Origin: an uncultured Phycicoccus sp.
GTDB taxonomy: Bacteria > Actinomycetota > Actinomycetes > Actinomycetales > Dermatophilaceae
Assembly: GCF_947495705.1 (NCBI RefSeq)
Contig: NZ_CANLZR010000013.1
Location: 1 to 64,000 of the forward strand
Direction of reading: 5' to 3'
DNA: 64,000 nt
The notes under the pieces were generated by a model, which was not told the origin of the DNA, searched no databases, and saw nothing but the letters and a program-made list of their open reading frames with translations. The position numbers and the translations under genes were made by a program. Below, one piece after another: positions 1-14,900 of this stretch (the first letter of the stretch is position 1; every line of letters begins with the position of its first letter).

Positions 1-46
1 CACACCCGATGCGACGAGGTAATTGGCATCGATTTTTGACACGCTG

Positions 47-95
47 TTGAGTTCTCAAGGATCGGACGCGCACCAACCACATCGCTCAAAGAGCT
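47..95 (-). promoter_or_regulatory. rRNA leader with boxA-like element and conserved inverted repeat
   Basis: Read on the minus strand, AGCTCTTTGAG (85-95) resembles boxA. It is followed by the perfect inverted repeat TTGAG-AA-CTCAA (47-58) inside TTGAGAACTCAACAG, a stretch typical of the leader before 16S rRNA in Actinobacteria. These are antitermination and RNase III processing signals in known rrn leaders. Their presence at the edge is the reason to expect a 16S gene just left of base 1. Confidence 0.7.
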
Positions 96-158
96 CATCG
101 TCGGGGCTGCCGTTCGGAGGTCGTCACGCCGGGGGCTTCGCTCCCGGGCAACCACTCC

Positions 159-188
159 AACTTACCCTCCCCGCTCCGCCCTGGTCAA
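159..188 (-). promoter_or_regulatory. Main rRNA operon promoter (P2)
   Basis: On the minus strand -35 TTGACC (183-188), an 18-base spacer and -10 TAAGTT (159-164) form a strong housekeeping-sigma promoter. Transcription should start near base 151 and run left. The hexamers and the rRNA-type leader just downstream are what actinobacterial rrn operons show. No CDS fits the 1-475 gap, so the gap reads as an rRNA control region for an operon outside the window. Confidence 0.7.
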
Positions 189-371
189 ACTCGGCCCTGC
201 AAGAGGTCCGTGCTCGCCCCAGGTGGTCCGGGGGCCACGCCGACCGCGGCGGACGCGAACGCCCGTCATGGTCTTTCGTGGCTGTCAGCTCGTGGGACCG
301 GCCTACTTGGTGCGGGGCTGGACGGCCCTGCCGCTTGGTGTCCGGTGCTCCCTCTCGGGCTGACGTCGAAA

Positions 372-401
372 ACTGTAGATCACCGACGGCGGCCAACACA
401 A
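372..401 (-). promoter_or_regulatory. Candidate upstream promoter (P1) of an rRNA operon
   Basis: On the minus strand a -35 TTGTGT (396-401) and a -10 TACAGT (372-377) are separated by 18 bases. The site lies about 100 bases upstream of the tyrS stop, in a 475-base gap without a convincing gene. It would fire leftwards, through the second promoter and the conserved leader, into a 16S gene beyond base 1. The match to consensus is moderate. Confidence 0.45.
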
Positions 402-475
402 ATCCGGGTGCCGGTGCCGGGTCCTGGCGCCCAGGAGCGTTGCCGCACAGCGACATCGGCGGCCCCACGCACGAG

Positions 476-1750
476 TCAGGCGGTCGATGGGGTGTCGACG
501 AGCCCGGCCGCCAGGTTCTTGCGTCCACGGCGGAGGACGACGACGCCGCCGGGAAGGACGTCATTGTCGCCGAGCGCGCTCTCGGGGTCGGCGACCTTGA
601 CCCCGTTGACGGACGCGCCGCCCTCCCCCACCGTGCGTCGCGCCGCGTTACGCGACTCCGCGAGCCCGACGGCAACGAGGGCGTCGACGACGGACATCCC
701 GACGCTGACGGCGCCGCTCGGCAGCTCGGACGCGGCGTCCCGCAGGGTGGCTGCGTCGAGCGCACGGAGGTCGCCCTTGCCGAAGAGCGCTTCGCTGGCC
801 GCCTGCACCGCACTCGTGGCAGCGGGCCCGTGCACCAGCGTCGTGACGTCGGCGGCGAGGCAGCGTTGAGCCGCGCGCTTCCACGGCTCGTCGGCCAGCT
901 GACGCTCGAGGTCGGCGATCTCCTCGGCACTGCGGTCGGTGAAGACCTTGAGCAGCGTGACCACCGACGCGTCCTCGACGTTGAGCCAGTACTGGTAGAA
1001 GGCGTAGGGGCTGGTCATGTCGGCGGACAGCCAGATGGCGTTGCCGGCGCTCTTGCCGAACTTCTCCCCCGAGCTGTCGGTGAGGAGCGGCGTCGTCAGC
1101 AGGTGCACCGAGCGCCCCTCGACCCGGTGGATGAGGTCGGAGCCAGCGACGAGGTTGCCCCACTGGTCGCTGCCGCCCGTCTGGAGCGTGCACCCGTACT
1201 GGCGGTAGAGCTCGAGGTAGTCCAGCCCCTGGAGCAGCTGGTAGCTGAACTCGGTGTACGAGATGCCCTCGTCGCTGGCGAGCCGCGCGGCGATGGCGTC
1301 CTTTCGGAGCATCTGGTTGACCCGGAAGTGCTTGCCCACGTCTCGCAGGAAGTCCAGCGCCGACATCCCCTCGGTCCAGTCGAGGTTGTTCACGAAGACC
1401 GCGGCGTTCTCACCGGAGGTGTCGAGGAAGGGGCGGACCTGCTCCTGGATGCGCGCCACCCACTCCGCGGTCTGCTCCTTGGTCTTCAGCCCGCGCTCCG
1501 ACGTCGGCCGGGGGTCACCGATGAGCCCGGTCGAGCCGCCGACGAGGCAGATCACCCGGTGCCCCGCGCGCTGGAGGTGGCGCAGGACGACGAGCTGCAC
1601 GAGGTTGCCGAAGTGCAGCGAGGGCGCGGTGGGGTCGAACCCGCAGTACGCCGTGATCGGCCCGTCGGCGAGTGCCTGGCGCAGCGCGGACTCGTCGGTG
1701 GTCTGGGCCACCAACCCCCGCCACTGCAGCTCGTCGAGGATGTCGGTCAC
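476..1750 (-). CDS. tyrS: Tyrosine-tRNA ligase
   Basis: Cytosolic class I aminoacyl-tRNA synthetase that charges tRNA-Tyr. The 424-residue product has the tyrosine and ATP pocket CGFDPTAPSLHFGN near residues 36-49, where HFGN is the HIGH-motif equivalent. KFGKS, near residue 230, is the KMSKS loop, and a C-terminal S4-like RNA-binding domain starts near residue 360. I chose the GTG at 1750 because AAGGA lies seven bases upstream; the open frame continues to 1933 without a better site. The length matches bacterial TyrRS. It sits immediately upstream of an rRNA operon promoter that fires in the same direction, so read-through into the rrn leader is possible. Confidence 0.96.
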   Translation of the reverse strand: MTDILDELQWRGLVAQTTDESALRQALADGPITAYCGFDPTAPSLHFGNLVQLVVLRHLQRAGHRVICLVGGSTGLIGDPRPTSERGLKTKEQTAEWVARIQEQVRPFLDTSGENAAVFVNNLDWTEGMSALDFLRDVGKHFRVNQMLRKDAIAARLASDEGISYTEFSYQLLQGLDYLELYRQYGCTLQTGGSDQWGNLVAGSDLIHRVEGRSVHLLTTPLLTDSSGEKFGKSAGNAIWLSADMTSPYAFYQYWLNVEDASVVTLLKVFTDRSAEEIADLERQLADEPWKRAAQRCLAADVTTLVHGPAATSAVQAASEALFGKGDLRALDAATLRDAASELPSGAVSVGMSVVDALVAVGLAESRNAARRTVGEGGASVNGVKVADPESALGDNDVLPGGVVVLRRGRKNLAAGLVDTPSTA

Positions 1751-1863
1751 GGTGGGTCCTTCCGGGTCGCCGGTGCCGGCGTCGCACCGGCCGCCCCAGC
1801 CTGCCACGCCGGCCGCGGGCGATGTGTGCCGGGAGCCCGGGGTGGACGTCGACCGATGGCACG

Positions 1864-2475
1864 TCACCGTCTGCGCCGCACCGCGGGCCGGTAGGGGCTG
1901 ACGCTGGGCTCGCCGTCGAGCCAGAACCGCCACGGGAACGCCTCCCCGTCCCCACCCGGGCCGCTGACCCCGACCCGGGGGCCGGTGCGGATGTCCGCGG
2001 CAGCGTGTTGGCGCCTGGGCACGGTGAGGCGCGCTGCCGTCGCGGGGTCGAGCAGGTCCAGCCCGTTCTGCTCCCGCCCCAGGCCGAGGGTCACCGCGAG
2101 CCGCGCCGGGCCTCTTGCCCAGTCCCGCTCCCGCACCCCGGCCCGGCGGACCGCCGCGACCTCGTGCCCCGCCTCGACCTCCCCCGCCCGGAGCAGCACG
2201 GCCGACGCCTCGCCCTCGGGCCCGGTGACGACGTTGGCGCAGAAGTGCATCCCGTACGTGAAGTACACGTACAGCCGGCCGGCGCGCCCGAACATCACCT
2301 CGGTGCGTGGGGTCCGGCCACGGTAGGCGTGCGAGCCCGGGTCGACGGCCCCCGCATAGGCCTCGACCTCGGTGATCCGGACCGTCACCCCCGCATGGGT
2401 CACCCGCGCTCCGAGCAGCGCGGGTGCGACCTCGGTGGAGTCGCGGGCGAGCAGCGCGGCGAGCGGGTCGGTCAT
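1864..2475 (-). CDS. mpg: DNA-3-methyladenine glycosylase (AAG/MPG family)
   Basis: Base-excision repair enzyme that removes alkylated purines such as 3-methyladenine. The 203-residue protein shows the family core: ITEVEAYAG around residue 35, then DPGSHAYRGRTPR and VYFTYGMHFCANVV, which carry the catalytic acid and the intercalating region in this fold. It lies upstream of tyrS on the same strand with a 113-base gap. Its ATG at 2475 is preceded by CAGACT six bases away, a weak version of the leaderless -10 seen elsewhere in the window. The function is well supported by the motifs; a specialised substrate range cannot be judged. Confidence 0.9.
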   Translation of the reverse strand: MTDPLAALLARDSTEVAPALLGARVTHAGVTVRITEVEAYAGAVDPGSHAYRGRTPRTEVMFGRAGRLYVYFTYGMHFCANVVTGPEGEASAVLLRAGEVEAGHEVAAVRRAGVRERDWARGPARLAVTLGLGREQNGLDLLDPATAARLTVPRRQHAAADIRTGPRVGVSGPGGDGEAFPWRFWLDGEPSVSPYRPAVRRRR

Positions 2476-2500
2476 GGGCCCAGTCTGGCTCGGCCGCAGG

Positions 2501-4442
<1,942 letters not shown>

Positions 4443-4446
<4 letters not shown>

Positions 4447-5390
4447 GCCGACACCTCCGAGTGCTCGAGTAGCCAGGACAGGAGGGCCTTCTGCGCGTGG
4501 AGGCGGTTCTCGGCCTCCTGCCAGACGTGCGAGCGCGGCCCGTCGATGACCGCGGAGGTCACCTCGTGGCCCCGGTACGCCGGAAGGCAGTGCAGGAAGA
4601 CCGCGTGGTCGGCGGCCTGGGCCATGAGCGCCTCGTCGACGCGGAAGGGCTCGAACGGGCCGTCGGTGCCGTGCCGGGTGTCCGACTCCTCCTCCTGGCC
4701 CATCGACACCCACGTGTCGGTCGCGACGACGTCGGCGCCCCTCACCGCCGTGACGGCGTCGTCGGTGACGAGCACCGACGCCCCGGTCCGCGCGGCGATC
4801 TCCTCGGCCCGGGCGACGACGGCCGCCGACGGCTGGTGGCTCGGTGGTGCGCCGACCCGCACGTGCACCCCGGCGGTGGCCGAGGCGAGCAGGTAGGAGT
4901 GGGCCATGTTGTTCGCGCCGTCCCCGACGTAGGCGAGGGTGCGACCGGCGAGGTCGCCGAGCAGCTCGCGCACGGTGAGGAGGTCCGCGAGGGTCTGGCA
5001 CGGGTGGAAGTCGTCGGTGAGCGCGTTGACGACCGGGACCCCCGCGTACTCGGCCATCTCCTCGAGCTTGGCCTGCTCGAAGGTGCGCCACACCACCGCC
5101 GCCGACTGCCGGCCGAGGATCCGGGCGACGTCGGCGACGGGCTCGCGCACGCCGACCCCGGCGAGCCGCCCGTCGACGACCATGGGGAACCCCCCGAGGC
5201 CCGAGACGGCGCCGACGAAGGAGACCTGGGTGCGCAGGGTCTGCTTGTCGAAGAGGATCGAGACGGTCTGCGGGCCCTCGAGGCAGCGGTCGGAGAACGG
5301 GTCCGCCTTGAGCGCCAGGGCCCGGTCGAGCACCTCGCGCTGCTCGTCCGGGGTGAGGTCGTCGTCGCGCAGGAAGTGACGCAGGGTCAT
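4443..5390 (-). CDS. argF: Ornithine carbamoyltransferase with an atypical carbamoyl-phosphate loop
   Basis: Converts ornithine and carbamoyl phosphate to citrulline. The 315-residue protein has the family layout: VVWRTF, then [16 protein letters not shown] near residue 130 (the H-P-C-Q carbamoyl-phosphate element), the D-x-W-S-M-G loop in [11 protein letters not shown], and HCLPAY near residue 265 with the catalytic Cys. The usual STRTR loop reads TLRTQ in [12 protein letters not shown], and HCLPAH reads HCLPAY. The operon position between argD and argR argues for a working OTCase. The loop changes could be a lineage variant or alter kinetics. The ATG at 5390 overlaps argD by ATGA. Confidence 0.92.
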
Positions 5391-6607
5391 CGGTTCTCCT
5401 CGGTGGCCGCGTCGAGGAGCCCCGGCAGGGCGTCGACGAAGAGGTCGAGCTGGTCGGTGGTGACGACGAAGGGCGGCGCCAGCCGGATGGCGTCCGGTGC
5501 GACCGGGTTGACGAGGATGCCGGCGTCCCGTGCGTGGGCGGCCACCGAGGGCGCCCACTCCCCCGCCAGGGTCACCGCGCGCAGGAGGCCGGCCCCCCGG
5601 ATGCCCGTGACCCGGGGGTCGCCGAGGCCCAGGACCCGCCGCTCGAGGTGCTCGCCGGCTGCCCGGACGTGGTCGAGCAGGCCCTCGGCCACGATCGTGT
5701 CGAGCACGGCCAGCCCCGCGGCGCACGAGAGGGGGTTGCCCCCGAACGTCGTGCCGTGCTGCCCCGCTGCCAGCAGTGCCGTGACCTCGGGCCCGAACGT
5801 CACGAGGGCGCCGATGGGCACGCCACCGCCCAGCCCCTTGGCCACGGTCATCGCGTCGGGCACGACCCCCGCCTGCTGGCACGCGAACCAGGACCCGGTG
5901 CGCCCGACCCCGGTCTGGATCTCGTCGAGGACGAGCAGCGCCCCGGCCTCGGCGGTCAGGGCCCGGGCGGCCCGGAGGTATTCGGCCGTGGCCGGGACCA
6001 CCCCGCCCTCGCCCTGGATCGGCTCGAGCACGACGGCGGAGGTGTCCGGCCCGACCGAGGACTCGAGCGCCGCGACGTCACCCCACGGGACGTGCACGAC
6101 GCCGGGCAGCAGCGGCTCGAACGGCTCGCGGTACGCCGGCTTGTGGGTGAGGGCCAGGGCGCCGGTGCTCCGGCCGTGGAAGGCGCCCTCGGCCGCGATG
6201 ATCCCCATCCGGCCGGTGCGCCGGGCGAGCTTGACGGCTGCCTCCATCGCCTCGGTGCCCGAGTTGCAGAAGAACACCGCCGAGCCGGCGGGGGCGCCCG
6301 CCACCTCCAGGAGGCGCTCGGCGAGCTCGACCTGGGGCACGGAGGTGTAGAAGTTCGAGACGTGGACGAGCTGGCCCGCCTGCTTCGAGACGGCCGCGAC
6401 GAGCGCCGGGTGGTTGTGCCCGAGGACGGTGACGGCCAGGCCGCCAACGAGGTCGAGGTAGCGCCGGCCGTCGACGTCCCACACCCAGGCGCCCTCGCCG
6501 TGCTCCAGGACCAGCTGGGGCCGGCCGAAGACACCGAGCAGCGCCCGGTCGTACCGGCCCAGCCAGGCGTCGGTCTGCTTCCCTGCGGTCGGGGTGGGCT
6601 CACGCAT
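5387..6607 (-). CDS. argD: Acetylornithine aminotransferase
   Basis: PLP-dependent class III aminotransferase, 406 residues, that converts N-acetylglutamate semialdehyde to N-acetylornithine. The pyridoxal lysine is in [13 protein letters not shown] near residue 255, the cofactor aspartate in [15 protein letters not shown] near residue 225, and the phosphate-binding [15 protein letters not shown] near residue 115. The ATG at 6607 has GGAG six bases upstream and lies inside the end of argB (eight-base overlap). It is the fifth enzyme gene of the operon. In some bacteria this enzyme also serves lysine synthesis as DapC; nothing here decides that. Confidence 0.96.
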   Translation of the reverse strand: MREPTPTAGKQTDAWLGRYDRALLGVFGRPQLVLEHGEGAWVWDVDGRRYLDLVGGLAVTVLGHNHPALVAAVSKQAGQLVHVSNFYTSVPQVELAERLLEVAGAPAGSAVFFCNSGTEAMEAAVKLARRTGRMGIIAAEGAFHGRSTGALALTHKPAYREPFEPLLPGVVHVPWGDVAALESSVGPDTSAVVLEPIQGEGGVVPATAEYLRAARALTAEAGALLVLDEIQTGVGRTGSWFACQQAGVVPDAMTVAKGLGGGVPIGALVTFGPEVTALLAAGQHGTTFGGNPLSCAAGLAVLDTIVAEGLLDHVRAAGEHLERRVLGLGDPRVTGIRGAGLLRAVTLAGEWAPSVAAHARDAGILVNPVAPDAIRLAPPFVVTTDQLDLFVDALPGLLDAATEENR

Positions 6608-7547
6608 CGTCGTCTCCGTCCTGGTCCGCCAGGACCATCGTGCCGATGCCCTCGGAGGTGAAGATCTCGAGGAGGACGCTGTGCGGCTGGCGGCCGTCGA
6701 CGACGTGGGCCCGTGGCACCCCCGCCTCGACGGCCCGGATGCACGCCTCGAGCTTCGGGATCATCCCGGCCTCCACCCGGGTCAGCAGCTCGCGGGCGCG
6801 GCCGACCCGCAGCTCGGACAGGAGCGACCCGCGGTCGGGCCAGTCGGCGTAGATGCCTTCGACGTCGGTGAGCACGACGAGCTTGCGGGCGCCGAGCGCC
6901 GCGGCCAGTGCCGCGGCGGCGGTGTCGGCGTTGACGTTGAGGACCTGGCCGTCGTGGTCGAGGTCCGGGGCCACGGTGGACACGACGGGGATGCGCCCTG
7001 CGTCGAGGAGGTCCAGGACGGCCCGGGGGTCGACCTCGACGACGTCGCCGACGAGCCCGAGGTCGTGCTCCTCGCCGTCGACGGTGACGCCGCGGCGCCG
7101 CGCCCCGAACAGGCCGGCGTCCTCCCCCGAGAGCCCGACGGCGACCGGGCCGTGCTGGTTGAGCAGGCCGACGAGCTCGCGTCCGACCTGGCCGGTGAGC
7201 ACCATCCGCACGACGTCCATGACCTCGGGGGTCGTGACGCGCAGGCCGCCGCGGAACTCCGACTGCAGGCCGAGGCGGTCGAGCATGCTCTTGATCTGCG
7301 GCCCGCCGCCGTGGACGACGACCGGGCGCAGCCCGGCGTAGCGGAGGAAGGCGATGTCCTGGGCGAACGCCGCCTTCAGCCCGTCGTCGGTCATCGCGTT
7401 GCCGCCGTACTTGACGACGACGAGCGCGCCGCGGAACGACTCGAGCCACGGGAGTGCCTCGACGAGGGTCGTCGCCTTCGACTGGGCGACCCGCAGCGCC
7501 GCGGCGTCGATCGCGCCGCGGAACGCCAGCTGCTCGGGTGGGGTCAT
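6600..7547 (-). CDS. argB: Acetylglutamate kinase
   Basis: Phosphorylates N-acetylglutamate, usually the arginine-inhibited step. The 315-residue amino-acid-kinase fold protein shows [10 protein letters not shown] near residue 45, VHGGGPQI near residue 78 for the phosphate loop, and [21 protein letters not shown] near residue 210. It has the N-terminal extension of about 30 residues that hexameric, arginine-sensitive kinases carry, which suggests feedback inhibition (inference). The ATG at 7547 is preceded by AAGG. A 23-base gap separates it from argJ. Confidence 0.97.
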   Translation of the reverse strand: MTPPEQLAFRGAIDAAALRVAQSKATTLVEALPWLESFRGALVVVKYGGNAMTDDGLKAAFAQDIAFLRYAGLRPVVVHGGGPQIKSMLDRLGLQSEFRGGLRVTTPEVMDVVRMVLTGQVGRELVGLLNQHGPVAVGLSGEDAGLFGARRRGVTVDGEEHDLGLVGDVVEVDPRAVLDLLDAGRIPVVSTVAPDLDHDGQVLNVNADTAAAALAAALGARKLVVLTDVEGIYADWPDRGSLLSELRVGRARELLTRVEAGMIPKLEACIRAVEAGVPRAHVVDGRQPHSVLLEIFTSEGIGTMVLADQDGDDDA

Positions 7548-7570
7548 GGGGGCCTTCGTCTCGGTCGTGC

Positions 7571-8721
7571 TCAGGTGGAGTAGGCGGAGTTCTCGTGGAC
7601 GTAGTCGTGGGTGAGGTCGTTGGTCCAGACCGTCGCCGCGGCGTCACCGGCGTACAGGTCGACGACGACGTGCACCACCCGGCCCGACAGGTCGACGAGG
7701 GTGCGGTCCTCGCCCACGCCCCCGGCCCGGCACACCTGGACGCCGTTCATCGACACGTCGAGGGTCGCGGGGTCGAACGCGGCGGCCGTGGTCCCGACGG
7801 CGGCCAGGACGCGCCCCCAGTTGGGGTCGCCGCCGAAGACCGCGCACTTGAAGAGGGCGTTGCGGGCGATCGAGCGGGCGACCTCGAGCGCGTCGTCCTC
7901 CGAGGCCGCGGAGCGGACCTCGACGGCGATGTCGTGGTGGGCTCCCTCGGCGTCGGCCACGAGCTGGCGGGCCAGGTCGGCGCACACCGCCGTGACCGCC
8001 GCACCGAGGTCGTCGGGGTCGACCCGGCGCCCGGAGGCGCCGGACGCGAGGAGGACCACGGTGTCGTTCGTCGACATGCAGCCGTCGGAGTCGACCCGGT
8101 CGAAGGTCGTGCGCGTCGCCTCGCGCAGGGCCGCGTCGAGGGTCGGAGCGTCGGCGACCGCGTCGGTGGTGAGGACGACGAGCATCGTCGCGAGCGAGGG
8201 CGCGAGCATCCCCGCGCCCTTGGCCATCCCCCCGACCGACCAGCCGTCGTGGTCGGCGTGCGCGGTCTTCGGGACGCTGTCGGTCGTCATGATGGCCTCG
8301 GCGGCCGCCGGCCCTCCTTCGCCGGTCAACGACGCGGCCGCCGCGTCGACCCCGCGAAGCAGGCGGTCCATCGGCAGCCGTTCCCCGATGAGCCCGGTCG
8401 AGCAGACGACGACGTCACCGGCGGCCACGCCGAGTGCGGCGGCGACGTGCTCGGCCGTGGCGTGGGTGTCCTGGAAGCCGGGCACGCCGGTGCAGGCGTT
8501 CGCACCGCCGCTGTTGAGGACGACGACGTCGGCCCGGCCGTCGGCGACGACGGTGCGCGACCAGGTGACGGGGGCGGCTTCGACCCGGTTGCTCGTGAAG
8601 ACGGCCGCGGCGGCGTGCTCCGGGCCGTCGTTGACGACGAGCGCGACGTCCGGGCGGCCGGAGGCCTTCAGGCCGGCGACGACCCCGGACGCCCGGAACC
8701 CCCGGGGGGTGGTGACCGACA

Positions 8722-8722
<1 letters not shown>
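7571..8722 (-). CDS. argJ: Bifunctional ornithine acetyltransferase / N-acetylglutamate synthase
   Basis: Recycles the acetyl group from N-acetylornithine to glutamate, giving the cyclic arginine pathway. The 383-residue precursor carries the self-cleavage site in [16 protein letters not shown] near residue 180. The chain is cut before the Thr of ATML, which then acts as nucleophile. The downstream half contains [11 protein letters not shown]. The final residues HENSAYST match the usual C-terminus of the beta chain. The ATG at 8722 overlaps the upstream ACT-domain gene by one base (TGATG). Whether it also uses acetyl-CoA cannot be told from sequence alone. Confidence 0.96.
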
Positions 8723-10315
<1,593 letters not shown>

Positions 10316-10330
10316 ACAGAGCGGGTGAGG

Positions 10331-11155
10331 TCAGGCGAGGGGGTCGTCGTCGCGCAGGACGAGGTCGAGCATGCGCTCGCCCGGCTCGAGCCCGCGCTCG
10401 GCCATCGCGCGGAGCGAGTCCGGGGTGTCGACACCGGCCCGCACGAAACGCCCGGAGAACGCGTCGAGGTCACCGGAGGCCAGCGCGAGGACGAGCGACG
10501 TGACCTCCTCGGGCGAGGTCCACTCGGTGCGGCCGACGTGGGCGTCCATCGCCGCGGTCATGTCGGTGCGCACCACCCCCGGCATGAGGTCGAACGCCCG
10601 GATGCCGCGGTCCCAGCCGGCGAGGTGGGCCGAGCCCGTGATGCGCGCGAGCGCGGCCTTACTGGCGGAGTACGCGCTCGCGACCGCCCCGGCCCGGCGG
10701 GCCGACCCGGAGTTCACGTTGACCACCCGGCCACCGCCGGCCGCCACGAGGTGCGGGGCCACGAGCCAGGTCATGAGGTAGACGCCCAGGACGTTGACCT
10801 CGTGGGTGTACCACCACTGGTCGGGGTCGGAGGCGAACAGGTCGACCTCGGCGTCGATGACCCCGGCGTTGTTGACGAGGAGGTCGATGCGGCCCTGCCG
10901 CTCGACGATGTCAGCCACCCAGGCCGCCAGGGCCTCCCGGTCGGTGACCGGCGCGACCGTCGAGGACCCCCGCTCGACGACCCACCCGGCGTCCTCGAGC
11001 GCCATCGCGACGGCACGCCCGATGCCGCGCGAGGCGCCGGTGACGACGGCGACGAGGTGGCCGCCCCGCCCGGCACCGTCGTCGGTGTCGGGCTCGGGGG
11101 TCACGTCGCCCTCGTCGTCGACGGGCTCGGTGATGCCGGCCGCGGCCTCGCTCAC
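10331..11155 (-). CDS. SDR family NAD(P)-dependent oxidoreductase
   Basis: Classical short-chain dehydrogenase, 274 residues with a disordered acidic N-terminus of about 30 residues. It has the cofactor motif VTGASRGIGRAV, the NNAGV structural motif, and the catalytic Ser-Tyr-Lys in GSARRAGAVASAYSASKAAL. GVVRTDMT follows. The substrate is not predictable. The GTG at 11155 overlaps the pheT stop by four bases (GTGA), so it is co-translated with pheT although there is no obvious metabolic link. It is the last gene before the large palindrome. Confidence 0.85.
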   Translation of the reverse strand: MSEAAAGITEPVDDEGDVTPEPDTDDGAGRGGHLVAVVTGASRGIGRAVAMALEDAGWVVERGSSTVAPVTDREALAAWVADIVERQGRIDLLVNNAGVIDAEVDLFASDPDQWWYTHEVNVLGVYLMTWLVAPHLVAAGGGRVVNVNSGSARRAGAVASAYSASKAALARITGSAHLAGWDRGIRAFDLMPGVVRTDMTAAMDAHVGRTEWTSPEEVTSLVLALASGDLDAFSGRFVRAGVDTPDSLRAMAERGLEPGERMLDLVLRDDDPLA

Positions 11156-13700
11156 GCCCGCTGCACCGCTCCGTGCGCCGCCGCCGCGGCGGCCACGGCG
11201 GCGTCCCGCAGCCGCGACACCTCCTCGGTCGTCAGGGTGCGCTCCGGTGAGCGGAAGGTCAGCCGGTAGGCGAGCGACTTGCGCCCCTCCCCCACCTGAC
11301 CGCCCTCGTAGACGTCGAAGAGGTGCACCGCCTCCAGCAGGTCACCCCCACCGGACACCAGCGCCTCGCGCACCCCGGACGCCGGCACACCGCGGTCGAC
11401 GACGAGCGCGACGTCGCTCTGGGCCATCGGGTACGTGGCGAGCGTGCGGGCGCGCACGGTGTGGTCGGCGGCGACGGTGAGGAGGTCGAGGTCGAGCTCG
11501 CCACCGACGGTGCGCTCGGGCAGCCCGAGGGCCTGGACGACCTTCGGGTGCAGCTCCCCGACCCGGCCGAGGACCGTGCCCTCGGCCAGCGCCACCCGTG
11601 CGCAGCGGCCGGGGTGCCAGGGCATGGCGTCGTCGGCCGAGACGACGACCTCGACGGCGAGCGCCTGCGCGACGGCCTCGACGAGCTCGAGCACGTCGGT
11701 GAGGTCGGCGCGACGACCGGCGCCCCACCACCCGGCGCGGTCCCGGTCGCCGGCGAGGAGCCACGCGACGTGCCGCGGCTGGTGCGGCACGGCCTCCCGG
11801 ATGGTCGCGAGCACGGCGTCCGAGGGCCGGACCCCGACGTCCTCGGTGGGCGCCTGGCGCTGCGGGCCGGTGCGCGCCGTGACGAGCCCGAGCTCGAAGA
11901 GCGCGACGTCTTTCGCCCCCCGCGAGACGTTGCGCCGCAGGGCCTCGACGAGCGTCGCGACGAGGCTCGTGCGCATGAACGGCTCCTCGTCGGACAGCGG
12001 GTTCGCGATGCGCACGGTGCGGGCCGTCTCGGCGTCGACGTCGAGCCCGAGGTCGGCGAAGCGGTCGGCCCCGACGAACGGGTCGCTCCACACCTCGGCG
12101 AGCCCCTGGGCGGCCAGCAGGTCGGCGACGACCCGTCGCACCCGCTGGGCGTGCGTGAGCCCCGACCCGCCCGGAGGCGTCGGGAGCACCGACGGGATGC
12201 GCGCGTAGCCGTGGATCCGCGCGACCTCCTCGACGAGGTCCTCGGCGGTCGTGAGGTCCGGCCGCCAGGACGGCGGGGAGACCGTCAGCGCATCCCCGTC
12301 GGCGTCCACCGCGCAGCCGATCCGGCGCAGGATGTCGACGACCTCGTCCGCGGGGTAGTCGATGCCGACGAGGCGCGACGGGAAGGCCGCCGACAGGGCG
12401 ATCGGCGCGGGCTCGGCCGGAGTGCCCACATCGGTGACGCCGGGGTCGACGGTGCCGCCGCCGTAACGGACGAGCAGGTCGACGGCGAGCTGGGCCGCGG
12501 CCGGCGCGAGCCCGGGGTCGACGCCGCGCTCGAAACGCCGCGACGCCTCCGACGGGAGCCGGTGCCGGCGTGCCGAGCGGGCCACGGACACGGGGTCGAA
12601 GTGGGCCGCCTCGATGAGCACGTCGCTGGTCGAGGACGACACCTCGGTGCTGGCGCCGCCCATGACGCCGGCGATGGCGATGGGCGTCTCGCCGCCGTCG
12701 GTGATGAGGAGGTCCCCCGGGTCCAGGGCCCGGTCGACGTCGTCGAGGGTGGTGAGCCGCTCGCCCGCGCGGGCGCGGCGGACGACGATGCGCTCGCCGA
12801 GCCGCGCGAGGTCGAACGCGTGCAGCGGCTGGCCGAGCCCGAGCATCACGTAGTTGGTCACGTCGACCGCCAGCGAGATCGGGCGCATCCCGGCCTCGGT
12901 GAGCCGGGCGCGCATCCACGCCGGGGTCGGCGCGGCGACGTCGATCCCCCGGACGACGCGAGCGACGTACCGGTCGCAGCCGAGGCGGCCGCGGACGGGT
13001 GACTCGTCGGTCAGCTCGACGGGGTAGCCGGTGTCGGTGGGGGCCGGGGCGGCGGCGGCGAGCGCGGTCACCGGGTCGGTGAACACCGCCCCGGTCGCGT
13101 GGCCGTACTCCCGCGCGACCCCGCGCACCGAGAAGCAGTAGCCCCGGTCGGGGGTGACGTTGACCTCGACGGTCTCGCGGTCGAGCCCGAGGATCGCGAT
13201 GGCGTCGGCCCCGGGCACGCACCTGGCCAGCGTCTCGTCGTCCCCGGCGAAGCGCCGGGTGAGCACGATGATGCCGTCGTGGTCGTCGCCGAGGCCGAGC
13301 TCGCGCTCGGAGCAGATCATCCCGGCCGAGACGTGGCCGTAGGTCTTGCGCGCCGACACCTCCAGCGGGCCCTGCGGCGTCGGCAGGACACCTCCGGGCA
13401 GGATCACCGGGACGAGGTCGCCCTCGTCGAAGTTCGGCGCCCCGCAGACGATGCCCTGCGGCTCGCCGGTGCCGTTGGCGTCGCCGACGTCGACCTGGCA
13501 CCAGCTGATGGTCTTGCCGTTCTTCTGCGGCTCACGCACCACCGAGAGGACGCGGCCGACGACGAGGGGGCCGGTGACGCCGCCACCGTGCAGCCCCTCC
13601 TCCTCGAGCCCGACCGCCACGAGCGCGGCGGCGATGTCCGCCCCGGTCGCGTCCGGGGAGACCGCGACGTACTCGCGCAGCCAGTCGACGGGAACCCGCA

Positions 13701-13701
<1 letters not shown>
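11152..13701 (-). CDS. pheT: Phenylalanine-tRNA ligase beta subunit
   Basis: Large subunit of the alpha2-beta2 PheRS, 849 residues. Domains in order: a tRNA-binding OB fold from about residue 40 to 160 (GPLVVGRVLSV, SAGMICSERELGLG); B3/4 editing domain in the middle (YCFSVRGVAREYG, with later RFERGVDPG); B5 and class II-like core (EDLVEEVARIHGY, MRTSLVATLVEALRRN); and a C-terminal anticodon-binding FDX-ACB domain starting at TYPMAQSDVALVVD. The length is near the family norm. The ATG at 13701 overlaps the pheS stop by one base, with GGAG five bases upstream. Confidence 0.97.
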
Positions 13702-14867
<1,166 letters not shown>

Positions 14868-14900
14868 TCATCCCGGACGGGGCGAGCCGCCGCGCGGGGC

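Noticed and set aside
23-1894. Long plus-strand open frame (623 codons) opposite tyrS
   Set aside because: GC-rich codon bias on the minus strand leaves the antisense frames open. The product is low complexity, rich in Arg, Gly and Val, and matches no family, while tyrS is unambiguous. Similar frames opposite argH, hisD/glnE, both proteases, aceE and katG were dropped for the same reason.
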